A stretch of 64,000 bases of DNA, taken from contig JADZAN010000010.1 of the NCBI GenBank assembly GCA_020852815.1, positions 186,001 through 250,000 of the forward strand, written 5' to 3'. Positions 37,089-46,142 of this stretch are shown here, piece by piece. The notes under the pieces are model-generated. The model ran no database searches. It was given only the letters and a program-made list of their open reading frames with translations, and was not told where the DNA came from. Origin of the DNA: Gemmatimonadaceae bacterium (lineage in GTDB: Bacteria > Gemmatimonadota > Gemmatimonadetes > Gemmatimonadales > Gemmatimonadaceae). Every line of letters begins with the position of its first letter. Position 1 is the first letter of the stretch. A program made the position numbers and the translations under genes.

Positions 37089-38134
37089 CCAACGGGGGAC
37101 AGCAGGCGGGGCTGAGCTATCGGGCGGCCGGCGTCGACATCGAGGCGGCCGACGACGCGAAGACGCGGATCGGCAAGCTGGTCGAGTCGACGCGCACGGC
37201 CGGGTGCCTGGGGGCGTTTGGCGCCTTTGGCGGGATGTTCCGCGCCCCCACTGGCGGCGCGCCGATCCTGGTGGCCAGCGCCGACGGCGTGGGCACCAAG
37301 ATCAAGGTCGCGATCGAGGCCGGCCGGCACGACACGGTTGGGCACTGCCTCGTGAACCACTGCGTCAACGACATCCTGGCGCAGGGGGCGACGCCGCTCT
37401 TCTTCCTCGACTACGTCGCCTTCGGGGCGTTGCAGCCGTCGGTGGTCGAGGCGGTGGTGGCGGGGGTGGCTGCCGGCTGCCGCGAGAACGCCTGCGCCCT
37501 GATCGGTGGCGAGACGGCCGAGATGCCGGGGCTGTACACGCCGCCCGACTACGACCTGGCGGGCTTCATCGTGGGCACGGTGCAGGAAGGGGAGACGTTA
37601 GGCGCCGACCGCGTGCGCGCGGGCGACGTCCTCATCGGTTTCGAGAGCTCGGGGCTGCACACCAACGGCTACTCGCTGGCGCGTCGCATCGTGGGCGAAC
37701 GCATGCAGCTGACGGTGAACGATCCGTTTCCCGGCGAGGCGGGGGCGACCGTGGCCGACGTGCTGCTGCGCGTGCATCGCTCCTACCTGTCGGCGGTGCG
37801 CCCGGTGCTGGGGCGCGTTCGTGCGCTGGCGCACATCACGGGGGGCGGGCTTCCCGGCAACCTCAATCGGGCGCTCCCCGCCACGCTCGACGCCATTGTC
37901 GACACGCGCAGCTGGGAAATCCCGAATGTCTTCCGCGTCCTCGAGGCGGCGGGAGGGGTGGCGCGCGACGAGATGTTCCGCGCCTTCAACATGGGGGTGG
38001 GGCTGGTGGTCGTTGCCGATCCCGCCGACGCGTCGTCGGTCCTCCAGTCGGCGGCCGATGCCGGCGTGCGGGCCTGGCACCTCGGGCACGTGGCGCCGGG
38101 GAGCGGCCAGGTGCAACTCGCAGCGGCGCCGTAG
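37085..38134 (+). CDS. purM: Phosphoribosylformylglycinamidine cyclo-ligase (AIR synthetase)
   Basis: ATP-dependent fifth step of de novo purine synthesis, closing the imidazole ring. At 349 aa it has LSYRAAGVDIEAADDAK, SADGVGTKIKVA, GHCLVNHCVNDILAQGA, CALIGGETAEMPG, SSGLHTNGYSLAR and HITGGGLPGNLNR, in the PurM family order. The GTG start lies within the pfkB-like stop. Usually next to purN or purD, but neither is here. Confidence 0.95.
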   Translation: MTNGGQQAGLSYRAAGVDIEAADDAKTRIGKLVESTRTAGCLGAFGAFGGMFRAPTGGAPILVASADGVGTKIKVAIEAGRHDTVGHCLVNHCVNDILAQGATPLFFLDYVAFGALQPSVVEAVVAGVAAGCRENACALIGGETAEMPGLYTPPDYDLAGFIVGTVQEGETLGADRVRAGDVLIGFESSGLHTNGYSLARRIVGERMQLTVNDPFPGEAGATVADVLLRVHRSYLSAVRPVLGRVRALAHITGGGLPGNLNRALPATLDAIVDTRSWEIPNVFRVLEAAGGVARDEMFRAFNMGVGLVVVADPADASSVLQSAADAGVRAWHLGHVAPGSGQVQLAAAP

Positions 38135-38168
38135 CGGCGCCGCTCGCGTCCCTCGCTGGAGGTTGGAG

Positions 38169-39239
38169 ATGTCAGGTCGCGCAGTTCCCCGCCAGTTCGC
38201 ACCATGCATCGTGCGCCGCCCGCAATGGCTGGCAGCGCGCGCCGTCGTGTTCGCGGCGGCGCTGGCTGTGGAGATCTTCGCTGCCGCGCCGTGTACCGCC
38301 GGCGCACAAGGCGGGAGCATCGATGCGCAGTGCGGCACGGCAACGCTCAACGAGCGCGTGACCCAGGACGCCTGCCAGAAGGCGATCGACCTGTTCCAGT
38401 TCATGGCCCCCCAACTCGGCGCTGCGCTCTCCGGGGGGAACGCCGTGCTGGGGGAGCACTCCGCGCTCCGCGGGTTCGGCCACTTCTCCCTCGGCCTTCG
38501 CGCCAACGCGGTGCAGGGACGGCTCCCGCGTGTCGACGAGCGCACGCCGTCGCTCACTGGCGCGGTGTCCAGCAGCTACACCACGACAGCGGAGTTCATC
38601 CCCGCACCGGTGGTGGACGCCGCAGTGGGGCTCTTTCGCGGATTTCCGTTCGCGGGGAGCTACGCGTTAGGCGTGGACGCCCTGGTCAACATCGCCTACA
38701 TCCCGTCGGTCGATGCCACCGGGCTCTCCGTGAATGTTCCCGATGGGTCGCTCAAGTTCGGTTTCGGCGGCCGACTTGGCCTCCTGGCCGAGACGTTCGT
38801 GACCCCGGGTATCTCGGTGACTGTCATCCGGCGCGAACTCCCGACCGTGAACGTACGCGGGCGCGTGTCGGGAGATGACATCCGCGTCGACGACGTGCAG
38901 GTGCGGACCACCGCCTGGCGCGTGGTGGCGGGAAAGAACCTCACCGTCTTCGGTCTCGCCGTCGGAGCGGGGCAGGACAGCTACGATACGCGCGCCGATG
39001 CCCAAGTGACCGTCAACCGCACGTCGCCGGCGGTGACGTCGGGGGTGATGCACGCGCGCCAGACGCTCACGCGCACCAACATCTTCGCCAACGCCTCGCT
39101 CAACCTCGCCTCGGCGCGCCTGGTGGCGGAGATCGGGCGGGCCAGCGGCGGCACGCTGTCGACGTTCAATACCTTCGACGCTCACCGCGCCGACGATCCG
39201 CGCAGCTACGCGTCGTTGGGGCTGCGCGTGAGCTGGTAG
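38169..39239 (+). CDS. Predicted outer-membrane beta-barrel protein
   Basis: 356 aa with a signal peptide (VVFAAALAVEIFAAAPCTAGAQ, cleavage about residue 42) and two cysteines flanking DAQCGTATLNERVTQDAC. The mature part alternates in the barrel manner and ends in LGLRVSW, an aromatic terminus typical of BAM substrates. SD-like TGGAGGTTGGAG precedes ATG 38169. Lies between purM and ribD, 2 nt before the latter, so may be co-transcribed with riboflavin genes. No family name can be given from sequence. Confidence 0.7.
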   Translation: MSGRAVPRQFAPCIVRRPQWLAARAVVFAAALAVEIFAAAPCTAGAQGGSIDAQCGTATLNERVTQDACQKAIDLFQFMAPQLGAALSGGNAVLGEHSALRGFGHFSLGLRANAVQGRLPRVDERTPSLTGAVSSSYTTTAEFIPAPVVDAAVGLFRGFPFAGSYALGVDALVNIAYIPSVDATGLSVNVPDGSLKFGFGGRLGLLAETFVTPGISVTVIRRELPTVNVRGRVSGDDIRVDDVQVRTTAWRVVAGKNLTVFGLAVGAGQDSYDTRADAQVTVNRTSPAVTSGVMHARQTLTRTNIFANASLNLASARLVAEIGRASGGTLSTFNTFDAHRADDPRSYASLGLRVSW

Positions 39240-39241
39240 CG

Positions 39242-40450
39242 ATGGCCCGGCGCAAGACGCCCCCCGCCACCGCGGCGGGCCTTGCCGACGAGGCGCGCGA
39301 CGGGGCGCGCGACGGGGCGCGCGACGGGGCGCGCGACGATACGCGCTTCATGCGACGCGCCCTGCTCCTCGCGGCGCGCGGATGGGGACAGGTCTCGCCC
39401 AATCCGCTGGTGGGGGCGGTGGTCGTGAAGGACGGGGCGATTGTCGGCGAAGGGCACCACGCGGCATTCGGGCGCGACCACGCCGAGGTGGTGGCGTTAG
39501 GCAGGGCGGGGACGCAGGCCCGCGGCAGCACGGTGTACGTCACGCTGGAACCGTGCAACCACCACGGGAAGACGCCGCCGTGCACCGAGGCGCTGATCGC
39601 CGCCGGCGTCTCGCGCGTGGTCGTCGCCGTGCGCGACCCGCACCCCATTGCATCTGGCGGCGCGGAACGGCTGCGCGCCGCGGGGCTCACGGTGGACATC
39701 GGGACCTGTGCCGCCGAGGCGCGCGAACTCATCGCCCCCTTCCTCCACGCCACCGCTTCCGACCGCCCGTTTGTCACGCTCAAGCTGGCCGTCTCCATCG
39801 ACGGTGCGCTCGCCGATCACACCCGCAAGACCGGGTGGCTCACCGGCCCCGAGGCGCGCGCCGAGGTGCATCGGTGGCGCGCGCAACACGACGCCGTCGG
39901 CGTCGGCATGGGGACCGTCCTCGCTGACGATCCCTCGCTCACCGTGCGCGACGCCAACGCGCCGCGCATCCCGCCGGTGCGCGTCGTCTTCTCTCGTTCG
40001 GGGCGGCTCCCGGTCACCAGCGTCCTGGCGCGCACCGCGCGCGACATCCCGGTCGTCGTCCTGGCGCACGACCCCGACCCGGCCTACGAGGCGACGCTCA
40101 ACGAGATGGGCGTGGATGTCGTCCCGGCGTCGTCGCTGGGCGAGGCGCTGCGTGCGCTGCGTGCGCGCGGCGTTCACTCCATCCTGATCGAGGGAGGGGC
40201 GCGCCTCGCCGGCTCGTTCCTCTTCGATCGCCTCGCCGATCGGCTCATGGTCTTCACGGCACCGGTAATCCTCGGCACTGGCTCGCTCAACGCCTTTGTT
40301 CTCGCCCCCGCGCAGCGCGCCGACGGAGCGTCGCGGCTGCGGGTAATCGAGCGTACTTCATTCGGCGACGACGTCATGACGATCTACGCGCTGGACGGCG
40401 CCGCCGGCGCCCCATCGCCCACCCCCGACGCCCCAAACGGAGGGCCGTGA
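39242..40450 (+). CDS. ribD: RibD, bifunctional pyrimidine deaminase/reductase
   Basis: Steps 2 and 3 of riboflavin synthesis. At 402 aa, the N-terminal deaminase domain has SPNPLVGAVVV, DHAEVVAL (His/Glu about 80-82) and PCNHHGKTPPC (about 104-114); the C-terminal NADPH reductase has VTLKLAVSIDGALAD, GVGMGTVLADDPSLTVR and ILIEGGARLAGSF. The first 35 residues contain four ARDG/ARDD units encoded by 12-nt repeats; ATG 39350 (MRRALLLA) is a plausible true start that would exclude them. First gene of ribD-ribE-ribBA-ribH. Confidence 0.94.
   Translation: MARRKTPPATAAGLADEARDGARDGARDGARDDTRFMRRALLLAARGWGQVSPNPLVGAVVVKDGAIVGEGHHAAFGRDHAEVVALGRAGTQARGSTVYVTLEPCNHHGKTPPCTEALIAAGVSRVVVAVRDPHPIASGGAERLRAAGLTVDIGTCAAEARELIAPFLHATASDRPFVTLKLAVSIDGALADHTRKTGWLTGPEARAEVHRWRAQHDAVGVGMGTVLADDPSLTVRDANAPRIPPVRVVFSRSGRLPVTSVLARTARDIPVVVLAHDPDPAYEATLNEMGVDVVPASSLGEALRALRARGVHSILIEGGARLAGSFLFDRLADRLMVFTAPVILGTGSLNAFVLAPAQRADGASRLRVIERTSFGDDVMTIYALDGAAGAPSPTPDAPNGGP
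39293..39340 (+). repeat. 12-nt tandem repeat at the ribD 5' end
   Basis: Three perfect GCGCGCGACGGG units and a diverged fourth (ending GAT) encode Ala-Arg-Asp-Gly. They lie either inside an extended RibD N-terminus or, if ATG 39350 is used, in the leader. Confidence 0.85.
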
Positions 40451-41058
40451 TGTTCACCGGCCTGGTGGAAGACGTCGGCACGATTGTCGGCGTGGAGACA
40501 AACGAGGCGGGGCGCGAGTTCCGCATCGCCTGTCGACACGACGACCTGTCGCTGGGCGAGAGCATCGCGTGCGCGGGCGCCTGCCTCACGGTGCGCGACT
40601 GCGGTCCGGGATGGTTCACCGTAGCTGCCGTGACCACGACGCTGGGGCGCACCACGATCGGGGAGTGGGGAGAGGGGCGCCGGCTCAACCTCGAGCGCTC
40701 GCTGCGGGCCGGTGACAGGCTGGGAGGGCACATCGTGCAGGGGCACGTGGACGGCGTGGGAGAGGTCGTTGCGACGGTGCGGAGCGGCGACGCCTGGCTG
40801 ATCGAGATCGCAGTCCCCGCGGAGATCGCGGAGCTCCTGGTGCCGCATGGCTCGGTCTGCGTGGACGGGGTGAGCCTGACGGTGAACGAGATCCCGCGCC
40901 CCGGGATTCTCCAGGTGTCGATCATCGAGTACACCCTTCGGCACACCACGCTGGGCGAGCTGTCGGTGGGCGATCGTGTCCACCTCGAGGGCGATGTGGT
41001 CGGGAAGTTCGTGCGCACACTCGTGCGCCCGTACGTCTCGGGCGGGGGAGGCGTGTAG
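40450..41058 (+). CDS. ribE: Riboflavin synthase, alpha subunit
   Basis: Dismutates two 6,7-dimethyl-8-ribityllumazines to riboflavin. At 202 aa it has two lumazine-binding repeats: MFTGLVEDVGTI with CRHDDLSLGESIACAGACLT, and GGHIVQGHVDGVGEV with VDGVSLTVNEI. ATG 40450 gives the invariant MFTG start (GTG 40447 adds one residue). Overlaps the ribD stop (TGATG). Confidence 0.95.
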   Translation: MFTGLVEDVGTIVGVETNEAGREFRIACRHDDLSLGESIACAGACLTVRDCGPGWFTVAAVTTTLGRTTIGEWGEGRRLNLERSLRAGDRLGGHIVQGHVDGVGEVVATVRSGDAWLIEIAVPAEIAELLVPHGSVCVDGVSLTVNEIPRPGILQVSIIEYTLRHTTLGELSVGDRVHLEGDVVGKFVRTLVRPYVSGGGGV

Positions 41059-41135
41059 CGGGGAGGCGCGAGGGGGGCACGGCGCGCACCCCGCTCGGAG
41101 GCGACCACAAGCTTTGGGCAAGCCCACCAACGGGT

Positions 41136-41141
41136 TACGTT
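41136..41141 (+). promoter_or_regulatory. -10-like TACGTT box before ribBA
   Basis: TACGTT then 6 nt then ATG 41148; TTTGGG lies 17 bp upstream as a weak -35. It suggests a leaderless second start within the riboflavin cluster, in the 89-bp gap after ribE. Confidence 0.4.
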
Positions 41142-41147
41142 TTACCC

Positions 41148-42356
41148 ATGGCATTCGGAACTGTACAGCAGGCGATCGAGGATCTCCGCAACGGCAAGTT
41201 CGTCGTCGTGGCGGACGATGAGGATCGGGAGAACGAGGGCGACCTGGTCTGCGCCGCGGAGCTGGTCACGCCCGAGATGGTCAATTTCATGCTCAAGGCC
41301 AAGGGGATGATCTGCGTTGCCCTCCCGGCCGAGCGTGTGTCGCAACTGGGTCTCTCGATGCAGGCCCGCGAGAACACCGAGTCGATGAAGACCGCGTTCA
41401 CGGTCTCGATCGACGGCGCGCCGAAGTACGGCGTCTCCACGGGGATCTCGGCCTCCGATCGCGCCATCACCATTCGGCTCGCCGCCGATCCCACCAAGGG
41501 GGCCGACGACGTGCGAACCCCCGGGCACGTGCACCCGCTCAAGGCGCGGCATGGCGGGGTGCTGCAGCGGGTGGGGCACACCGAGGCGGCGGTCGACCTG
41601 TGCCGCCTGGCCGGGATGCAGCCCGCCGGGGTGATTTGCGAGATCCTCAACGAGGACGGGCTCACGATGAAGCGTGACGAGCTCGACGCCTTTTCCAGCG
41701 CGCACGGCCTCACCTTCATCACCGTTGCCGACCTGGTGGCGCACCGCCTCACGAACGAGCGGCTGGTGCATCGCGCCGCCGACGCCCGGCTGCCTAACGA
41801 TCTTGGTGGCGATGCGTGGCGCATCGTGGGCTATCGCAACGACGTCGACGATCGCGAGCACGTGGCGCTGGTGTACGGCGACGTGGGGAACGGCGAGAAC
41901 GTCCTCGTGCGCATGCACTCCAAGTGCCTTACCGGCGACGTCTTCCACTCGCGGCGCTGCGATTGCGGCTGGCAGTTGCACAAGGCGATGGAGATGATTG
42001 CCGAGGAGGGGAAGGGGGTCATCGTCTATCTCGACCAGGAAGGGCGCGGCATCGGCCTCATCAACAAGCTGCGCGCCTACGAGCTGCAGGATCAGGGACA
42101 CGACACGGTCGAGGCCAACGAGAAGCTCGGCTTCAAGTCCGACCTGCGGAACTACGGCGTGGGGGCGCAGATCCTCCTCGACCTCGGGGTGAAGTCGATT
42201 CGCGTGATGACCAACAACCCGATGAAGCTGGTCGGGCTCAAGGGGTACGGCCTCGAGCTCGTGGACCGGGTGCGCATCGCGGCGCCGAGCAACGAGGAGA
42301 ACGCCTCGTACCTCGAGACCAAGCGCACCAAGATGGGCCACCTCCTCAATACCTGA
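41148..42356 (+). CDS. ribBA: RibBA, DHBP synthase/GTP cyclohydrolase II
   Basis: Bifunctional entry enzyme of the riboflavin pathway. At 402 aa, the N-terminal DHBP synthase has DDEDRENEGDLVCAAE and TPGHVHPLKARHGGVLQRVG (ends about residue 200). The C-terminal GTP cyclohydrolase II has Zn cysteines in HSKCLTGDVFHSRRCDCG (about 261-278), YLDQEGRGIGLINKL and NNPMKL. Both halves are complete. No FMN-riboswitch structure precedes it. Confidence 0.96.
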   Translation: MAFGTVQQAIEDLRNGKFVVVADDEDRENEGDLVCAAELVTPEMVNFMLKAKGMICVALPAERVSQLGLSMQARENTESMKTAFTVSIDGAPKYGVSTGISASDRAITIRLAADPTKGADDVRTPGHVHPLKARHGGVLQRVGHTEAAVDLCRLAGMQPAGVICEILNEDGLTMKRDELDAFSSAHGLTFITVADLVAHRLTNERLVHRAADARLPNDLGGDAWRIVGYRNDVDDREHVALVYGDVGNGENVLVRMHSKCLTGDVFHSRRCDCGWQLHKAMEMIAEEGKGVIVYLDQEGRGIGLINKLRAYELQDQGHDTVEANEKLGFKSDLRNYGVGAQILLDLGVKSIRVMTNNPMKLVGLKGYGLELVDRVRIAAPSNEENASYLETKRTKMGHLLNT

Positions 42357-42375
42357 TCCCAACCGGTTCCGCGGC

Positions 42376-42855
42376 ATGCCCGAATACACAGGTGCGAGCG
42401 AGGGGGCGCATCGACGAATCGCCGTCGTCGTCTCGCGCTTCAACGAGACCATCACGCAGCGGCTGGTGGAGGGGGCGCTGGACGCGCTCACTCGGCACGG
42501 GGTTGCCTTCGACGACGTCGATGTCTTCTGGGTCCCCGGGGCGTGGGAGCTGCCGTTCGCGGCGCGGCGCGTCCTGGCCAGCGATCGCTACGACGCCTGC
42601 GTGGCGTTAGGCGCGGTGATCCGCGGCGATACGCCGCACTTCGACATCGTGGCCAACGAGAGCGCGCGCGGGCTGATGCAGGCCAGCGCGGAGCTGGACG
42701 TTCCCGTCGCGAATGGCGTACTCACCTGCGACACGATGGAGCAGGCCGAGGCGCGAGCTGGCGGGGCACACGGCAACAAGGGATGGGACGCGGCGATGGC
42801 GGCGCTGGAGATGGCGGACCTCTTCGGGCGACTCGATGCCGCTGACGAAGGCTGA
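42376..42855 (+). CDS. ribH: 6,7-dimethyl-8-ribityllumazine synthase
   Basis: Condenses the RibBA and RibD products; typically a 60-mer or pentamer. At 159 aa it shows VVVSRFNETITQRLVEGAL, WVPGAWELPFAARR and LGAVIRGDTPHFDIVANE with active-site His88, and NGVLTCDTMEQAEARAG. An N-terminal tail of about ten residues precedes the core. The 3' end overlaps nusB by 20 nt. Confidence 0.95.
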   Translation: MPEYTGASEGAHRRIAVVVSRFNETITQRLVEGALDALTRHGVAFDDVDVFWVPGAWELPFAARRVLASDRYDACVALGAVIRGDTPHFDIVANESARGLMQASAELDVPVANGVLTCDTMEQAEARAGGAHGNKGWDAAMAALEMADLFGRLDAADEG

Positions 42856-43285
42856 CCAACGGTTGCGGCGCCGCGCGCGCGCGCGGACGCTGCAGGCGCT
42901 CTACGCGTGGGACGTGGCGCACGAAGGCGCGATTGCCGGCGTGACGCAGCGCATGTGGGACGACATGGCCCTTGGCGCCGGCGAGCGCGCCTTCGCCACC
43001 CCGCTCATCCGCATGGTCGAAGCGCATGGTTCGCGCATCGATGCCACGCTCGCCGACCTCACCACCAACTGGCGCCTCGAGCGCGTGGGGGCCATCGAGC
43101 GCGCGGCGCTGCGCCTCGGGGCCGCGGAGCTGATGTACGGCGGGAGCGACGAGCGTGAGCCCACGCCGCCGCGCGTCACCATCCAGGAGACGGTGCTGCT
43201 GACGGAGCGCTTCGGGAGCGCCGAGAGTGCGCGCTTCGTGAACGGCGTCCTGGACGCGCTGGCGCGAAAGCTCGGGAGGATCTAG
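42836..43285 (+). CDS. nusB: NusB, antitermination factor
   Basis: RNA-binding transcription antitermination factor (boxA/NusE partner) used in rRNA operons. At 149 aa it is all-helical with RRRARARTLQALYAWDV, RVGAIERAALRLGAAEL and SARFVNGVLDALARKLG near the end. ATG 42836 lies within the ribH 3' end; ribH-nusB is a widely conserved pairing. The insertion SDEREPTPPR before the last helices is slightly longer than usual. Confidence 0.94.
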   Translation: MPLTKADQRLRRRARARTLQALYAWDVAHEGAIAGVTQRMWDDMALGAGERAFATPLIRMVEAHGSRIDATLADLTTNWRLERVGAIERAALRLGAAELMYGGSDEREPTPPRVTIQETVLLTERFGSAESARFVNGVLDALARKLGRI

Positions 43286-44395
43286 TTGCGCCTCCTGCTC
43301 GTGAACTGGCAGGATCGGGAGAACCCGCAGGCCGGGGGCGCCGAGATCCACCTGCACGAGATCTTTGGGCGCCTGGCGGCACGCGGGCATGAGGTGACGC
43401 TGCTCTGCGGCGGGTGGCCCGGCTCCCCACCGGAGGCACAGCTCGACGGGATGCGCGTCGTGCGCGTCGGGACGCGCTACACCTTTCCATTCCTGGCCCG
43501 GCGCGCCTACCGCGAGCGCTTCGCCGCGGGTGCGTTCGACGCGATCGTCGAGGACATCAACAAGGTCCCGCTCTTCACCCCGCGCTGGGGAACGACGCCA
43601 GTGGTCGGCGTGGTCCCGCACCTGTTTGGGGGGACGGCGTTCCAGGAGGTGCCAGCGCCACTGGCGGCGATGGTCTGGCTCGCCGAGCGCCCGATCCCCG
43701 TCGTCTATCGCGGCGTCCCGTTCCAGGTGATCAGCGAGAGCACCGCCGACGACCTGGTGCAGCGCGGGATCCCGCGCGCCCTGATCCGCGTGATCTACTG
43801 CGGGATCGATTCGGTGGCCTACACACCGGCGGCAGGGACGCGATCGCCGAGCCCCCTATTCGTGTACCTGGGGCGGCTCAAGCGGTATAAGCGAGTCGAC
43901 CTCATCATTCAGGCATTCGCCCGACTCGGGGATCCCCGCGCACGGCTCGAGATTGCCGGGGGAGGGGATTCCCGCGGCGAGTTGGAACGGCTCGCGCATT
44001 CGCTTGACCTTGGCGATCGCGTGCGGTTTCTTGGGCGCATAAGCGAGGACGAGAAGCTGGCCCTCATGCGACGCGCGTGGGCGCTGGCGTTCACGTCTCC
44101 GAAGGAGGGGTGGGGGATCACCAACCTCGAGGCGGCCGCGTGCGGGACGCCGGTGATCGCGTCGAATTCGCCGGGGATCCGGGAGTCGGTCCGGGACGGC
44201 GAGACGGGTTACCTGGTCCCGCATGGAGACGTCGAGGCGTTGAAGGGGGCGATGGCGCGGATCGTGGCGTCGCCCGCCCTGGTCGAGGTGCTCGGAGCGG
44301 CGGGGCGCCGCTTCGCCGAACAGTTCACGTGGGAGCGCTCAGCGAACGAGACGGAGGCGCACCTCGCCGGTGTACTGCAGCCGAATGGAGGATAA
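43286..44395 (+). CDS. Family-4 glycosyltransferase
   Basis: 369 aa, GT-B fold, retaining GT4 type. N-terminal acceptor half MRLLLVNWQDRENPQAGGAE; C-terminal nucleotide-sugar half with FVYLGRLKRYKRVDLIIQAF, GRISEDEKLALMRRAW and SPKEGWGITNLEAAACGTPV (EX7E motif). It starts with TTG 43286 preceded by GGGAGGA 5 nt upstream, right at the nusB stop. The acceptor could be envelope polysaccharide or glycolipid; no polysaccharide genes surround it. Confidence 0.88.
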   Translation: MRLLLVNWQDRENPQAGGAEIHLHEIFGRLAARGHEVTLLCGGWPGSPPEAQLDGMRVVRVGTRYTFPFLARRAYRERFAAGAFDAIVEDINKVPLFTPRWGTTPVVGVVPHLFGGTAFQEVPAPLAAMVWLAERPIPVVYRGVPFQVISESTADDLVQRGIPRALIRVIYCGIDSVAYTPAAGTRSPSPLFVYLGRLKRYKRVDLIIQAFARLGDPRARLEIAGGGDSRGELERLAHSLDLGDRVRFLGRISEDEKLALMRRAWALAFTSPKEGWGITNLEAAACGTPVIASNSPGIRESVRDGETGYLVPHGDVEALKGAMARIVASPALVEVLGAAGRRFAEQFTWERSANETEAHLAGVLQPNGG

Positions 44396-44400
44396 TCGTC

Positions 44401-44712
44401 GTGGAAGTCGTCTATCACGCGCATAACGCGGTCATCTCCGACCGCATGAAGGAGCGGGCCACGCGTGGCCTGTCCAAGTTGTCGCAACGCCTCGATCGCG
44501 CCGTCGATGCCACGGTGCGCTTCCACCAGGATGGCCCGACGCGCCGCGTCGAGATCCGGCTCAATGCGCCGGGACAGCGCGACCTGGTGGCCGAGGGCTC
44601 GGCCCGCTACTACGGACCGGCGCTGAAGATCGCGCTCGCCCACCTGTCGACCCAGGTGGGACACGTGAAGCGGAAGCCGAAGGAAAAGGCCAGCCGCCTC
44701 GTGACCGCCTGA
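44401..44712 (+). CDS. hpf: Short-form ribosome hibernation-promoting factor
   Basis: 103 aa, HPF/RaiA (YfiA) family, which binds the 30S decoding region to inactivate or dimerise ribosomes. VYHAHNAVISDRMKERATRGL, ATVRFHQDGPTRRVEIRLN and YYGPALKIALAHLSTQV fit the beta-alpha-beta3-alpha fold. The short length lacks the long-form dimerisation domain. GTG 44401 has GGAGGA upstream. Followed by hprK, as in many proteobacterial hpf-ptsN-hprK regions, but rpoN is absent here. Confidence 0.86.
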   Translation: MEVVYHAHNAVISDRMKERATRGLSKLSQRLDRAVDATVRFHQDGPTRRVEIRLNAPGQRDLVAEGSARYYGPALKIALAHLSTQVGHVKRKPKEKASRLVTA

Positions 44713-44740
44713 GCGCCCCACGACCGGAGACGTCGCGCGC

Positions 44741-45715
44741 GTGAATCGCACCGTCAGCGTCGGGCGCCTGTTCGAGCGCCTCAAGGACCCGCTCGAGCTG
44801 GAACAGCTCGGCGGGGCCTTCGGGCATGAGCGCGACATCGTCAATTCCGACTTCTCGAGCCCCGGGCTTGCCATTGCCGGCTTCGTTGCGCGCTTCATGC
44901 ACGAGCGGCCGCAGGTGTTTGGCGAGACGGAGATGACGTACCTCGCCTCGCTCGCCGAGGCGGACCGTGCGCGCCAGCTGCAACTCTTCTTCTCGTTTCC
45001 CATCCCCTGCGTCTTCGTGACCAAGGCGCTGGACGTGGTGGAGCCGCTGCTGGCCATTGCCGTCGCCGCGGGGGTCCCGGTCTTTCGCTCACCGCTCAAG
45101 ACCAACGAGTTCTACCGGCGCGTGAAGCCGCTGGTGGAGGACATGTTCGCGCCGACGTCGACATTGCACGGGTCGCTGGCCGACGTGTACGGCGTGGGGC
45201 TCCTCTTCACGGGAGCGAGCGGTATCGGGAAGTCGGAGTGCGTGCTCGACCTCGTGGAGCGCGGGCACCGGCTGGTGGCCGACGACGTCGTCATTGCCAG
45301 GCGGCGCGGCAACGACATCCTCATCGGGAGCGGGCATCACCTGCAGCGGCACTTCATGGAGATCCGCGGCGTGGGGTTGATCGACGTGCCCAGCGTCTTC
45401 GGTATCAGGTCGGTGCGCCAACAGAAGCGCATCGAGGTCGTGGTGCAGCTCATGGAGTGGACCGAGGATGCGGTGGTGGAGCGCACGGGACTGGAAGGGG
45501 AGCTGACGACCATCCTTGGCGTCGAGCTGCCGCTCATCACGGTCTACCTCAATCCCGGGAAGAACATCACCGTGATTGCGGAGGTGATTGCCATGAACCA
45601 TCTGCTGCGCTACGCCGGGATCAACCCGGCCGAAGCGTTCAACCAGCGCCTGATGGGGCACATGCAGCAGAAGTCCGCCGACCTGCGGCGCTACCTGATC
45701 CAGGACGATGAGTAG
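44741..45715 (+). CDS. hprK: HPr kinase/phosphorylase
   Basis: Bifunctional enzyme phosphorylating or dephosphorylating HPr at Ser46. At 324 aa it has an N-terminal MurF-like domain, Walker A GASGIGKSE (about residues 157-165), the HPrK signature MEIRGVGLIDVPSVFG and C-terminal helix AFNQRLMGHMQQ. GTG 44741. HPr in the same operon keeps Ser46, so the regulatory pair is complete. The 3' end overlaps the IIA gene by 8 nt. Confidence 0.95.
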   Translation: MNRTVSVGRLFERLKDPLELEQLGGAFGHERDIVNSDFSSPGLAIAGFVARFMHERPQVFGETEMTYLASLAEADRARQLQLFFSFPIPCVFVTKALDVVEPLLAIAVAAGVPVFRSPLKTNEFYRRVKPLVEDMFAPTSTLHGSLADVYGVGLLFTGASGIGKSECVLDLVERGHRLVADDVVIARRRGNDILIGSGHHLQRHFMEIRGVGLIDVPSVFGIRSVRQQKRIEVVVQLMEWTEDAVVERTGLEGELTTILGVELPLITVYLNPGKNITVIAEVIAMNHLLRYAGINPAEAFNQRLMGHMQQKSADLRRYLIQDDE

Positions 45716-46142
45716 CGCCCCGGCGCCGCGTGCGATCGTGGCCGGCCACGGCGATTTTGCCGCGGGGATCGTGTCGGCGGTGGTGCAGATCACCGGGCGC
45801 GACGACGTGTTCGTGGCACTCTCCAACCGGGGGATGAGCGCCCAGGATGTGGAGCGCACGCTGCGGGAGCGCGTGGAGGCGCTGTCGCCCGACGGGGGGG
45901 CGGTGGCGGTCATCTTCACCGACCTGCCGGCGGGGAGCTGCACCATGGCCGCCCGCCGGCTGCAACGCGAGCGTCCCGGGCTGTCGGTGGTGACCGGGGT
46001 GAACCTGGCGGCGCTGCTGGAGTTCGTCTTCAGCGAGGCGGGCGATGCGGCCGCGGCGGCCGCGGAATCGGTGGAGAAGGGGCGCAAGGCACTCGCCGTG
46101 GCGGGTGGCGGCGCGCTGGGCGGGGGGTCGCGTGGCGCTTGA
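45708..46142 (+). CDS. Mannose-family PTS component IIA
   Basis: 144 aa, ManX-A/AgaF-like. AIVAGHGDFAAGIVSAV has the phospho-accepting His14, followed by SPDGGAVAVIFTDLPAGSC and GVNLAALLEF. It would take phosphate from HPr and pass it to IIB. Free-standing IIA (not fused to IIB). The C-terminus is Ala/Gly-rich. Coupled to hprK and overlapped by IIB. Confidence 0.9.
   Translation: MSSAPAPRAIVAGHGDFAAGIVSAVVQITGRDDVFVALSNRGMSAQDVERTLRERVEALSPDGGAVAVIFTDLPAGSCTMAARRLQRERPGLSVVTGVNLAALLEFVFSEAGDAAAAAAESVEKGRKALAVAGGGALGGGSRGA

Noticed and set aside
39140-39241. FMN riboswitch before ribD
   Set aside because: ribD starts 2 nt after the upstream stop and no RFN-element sequence is visible.
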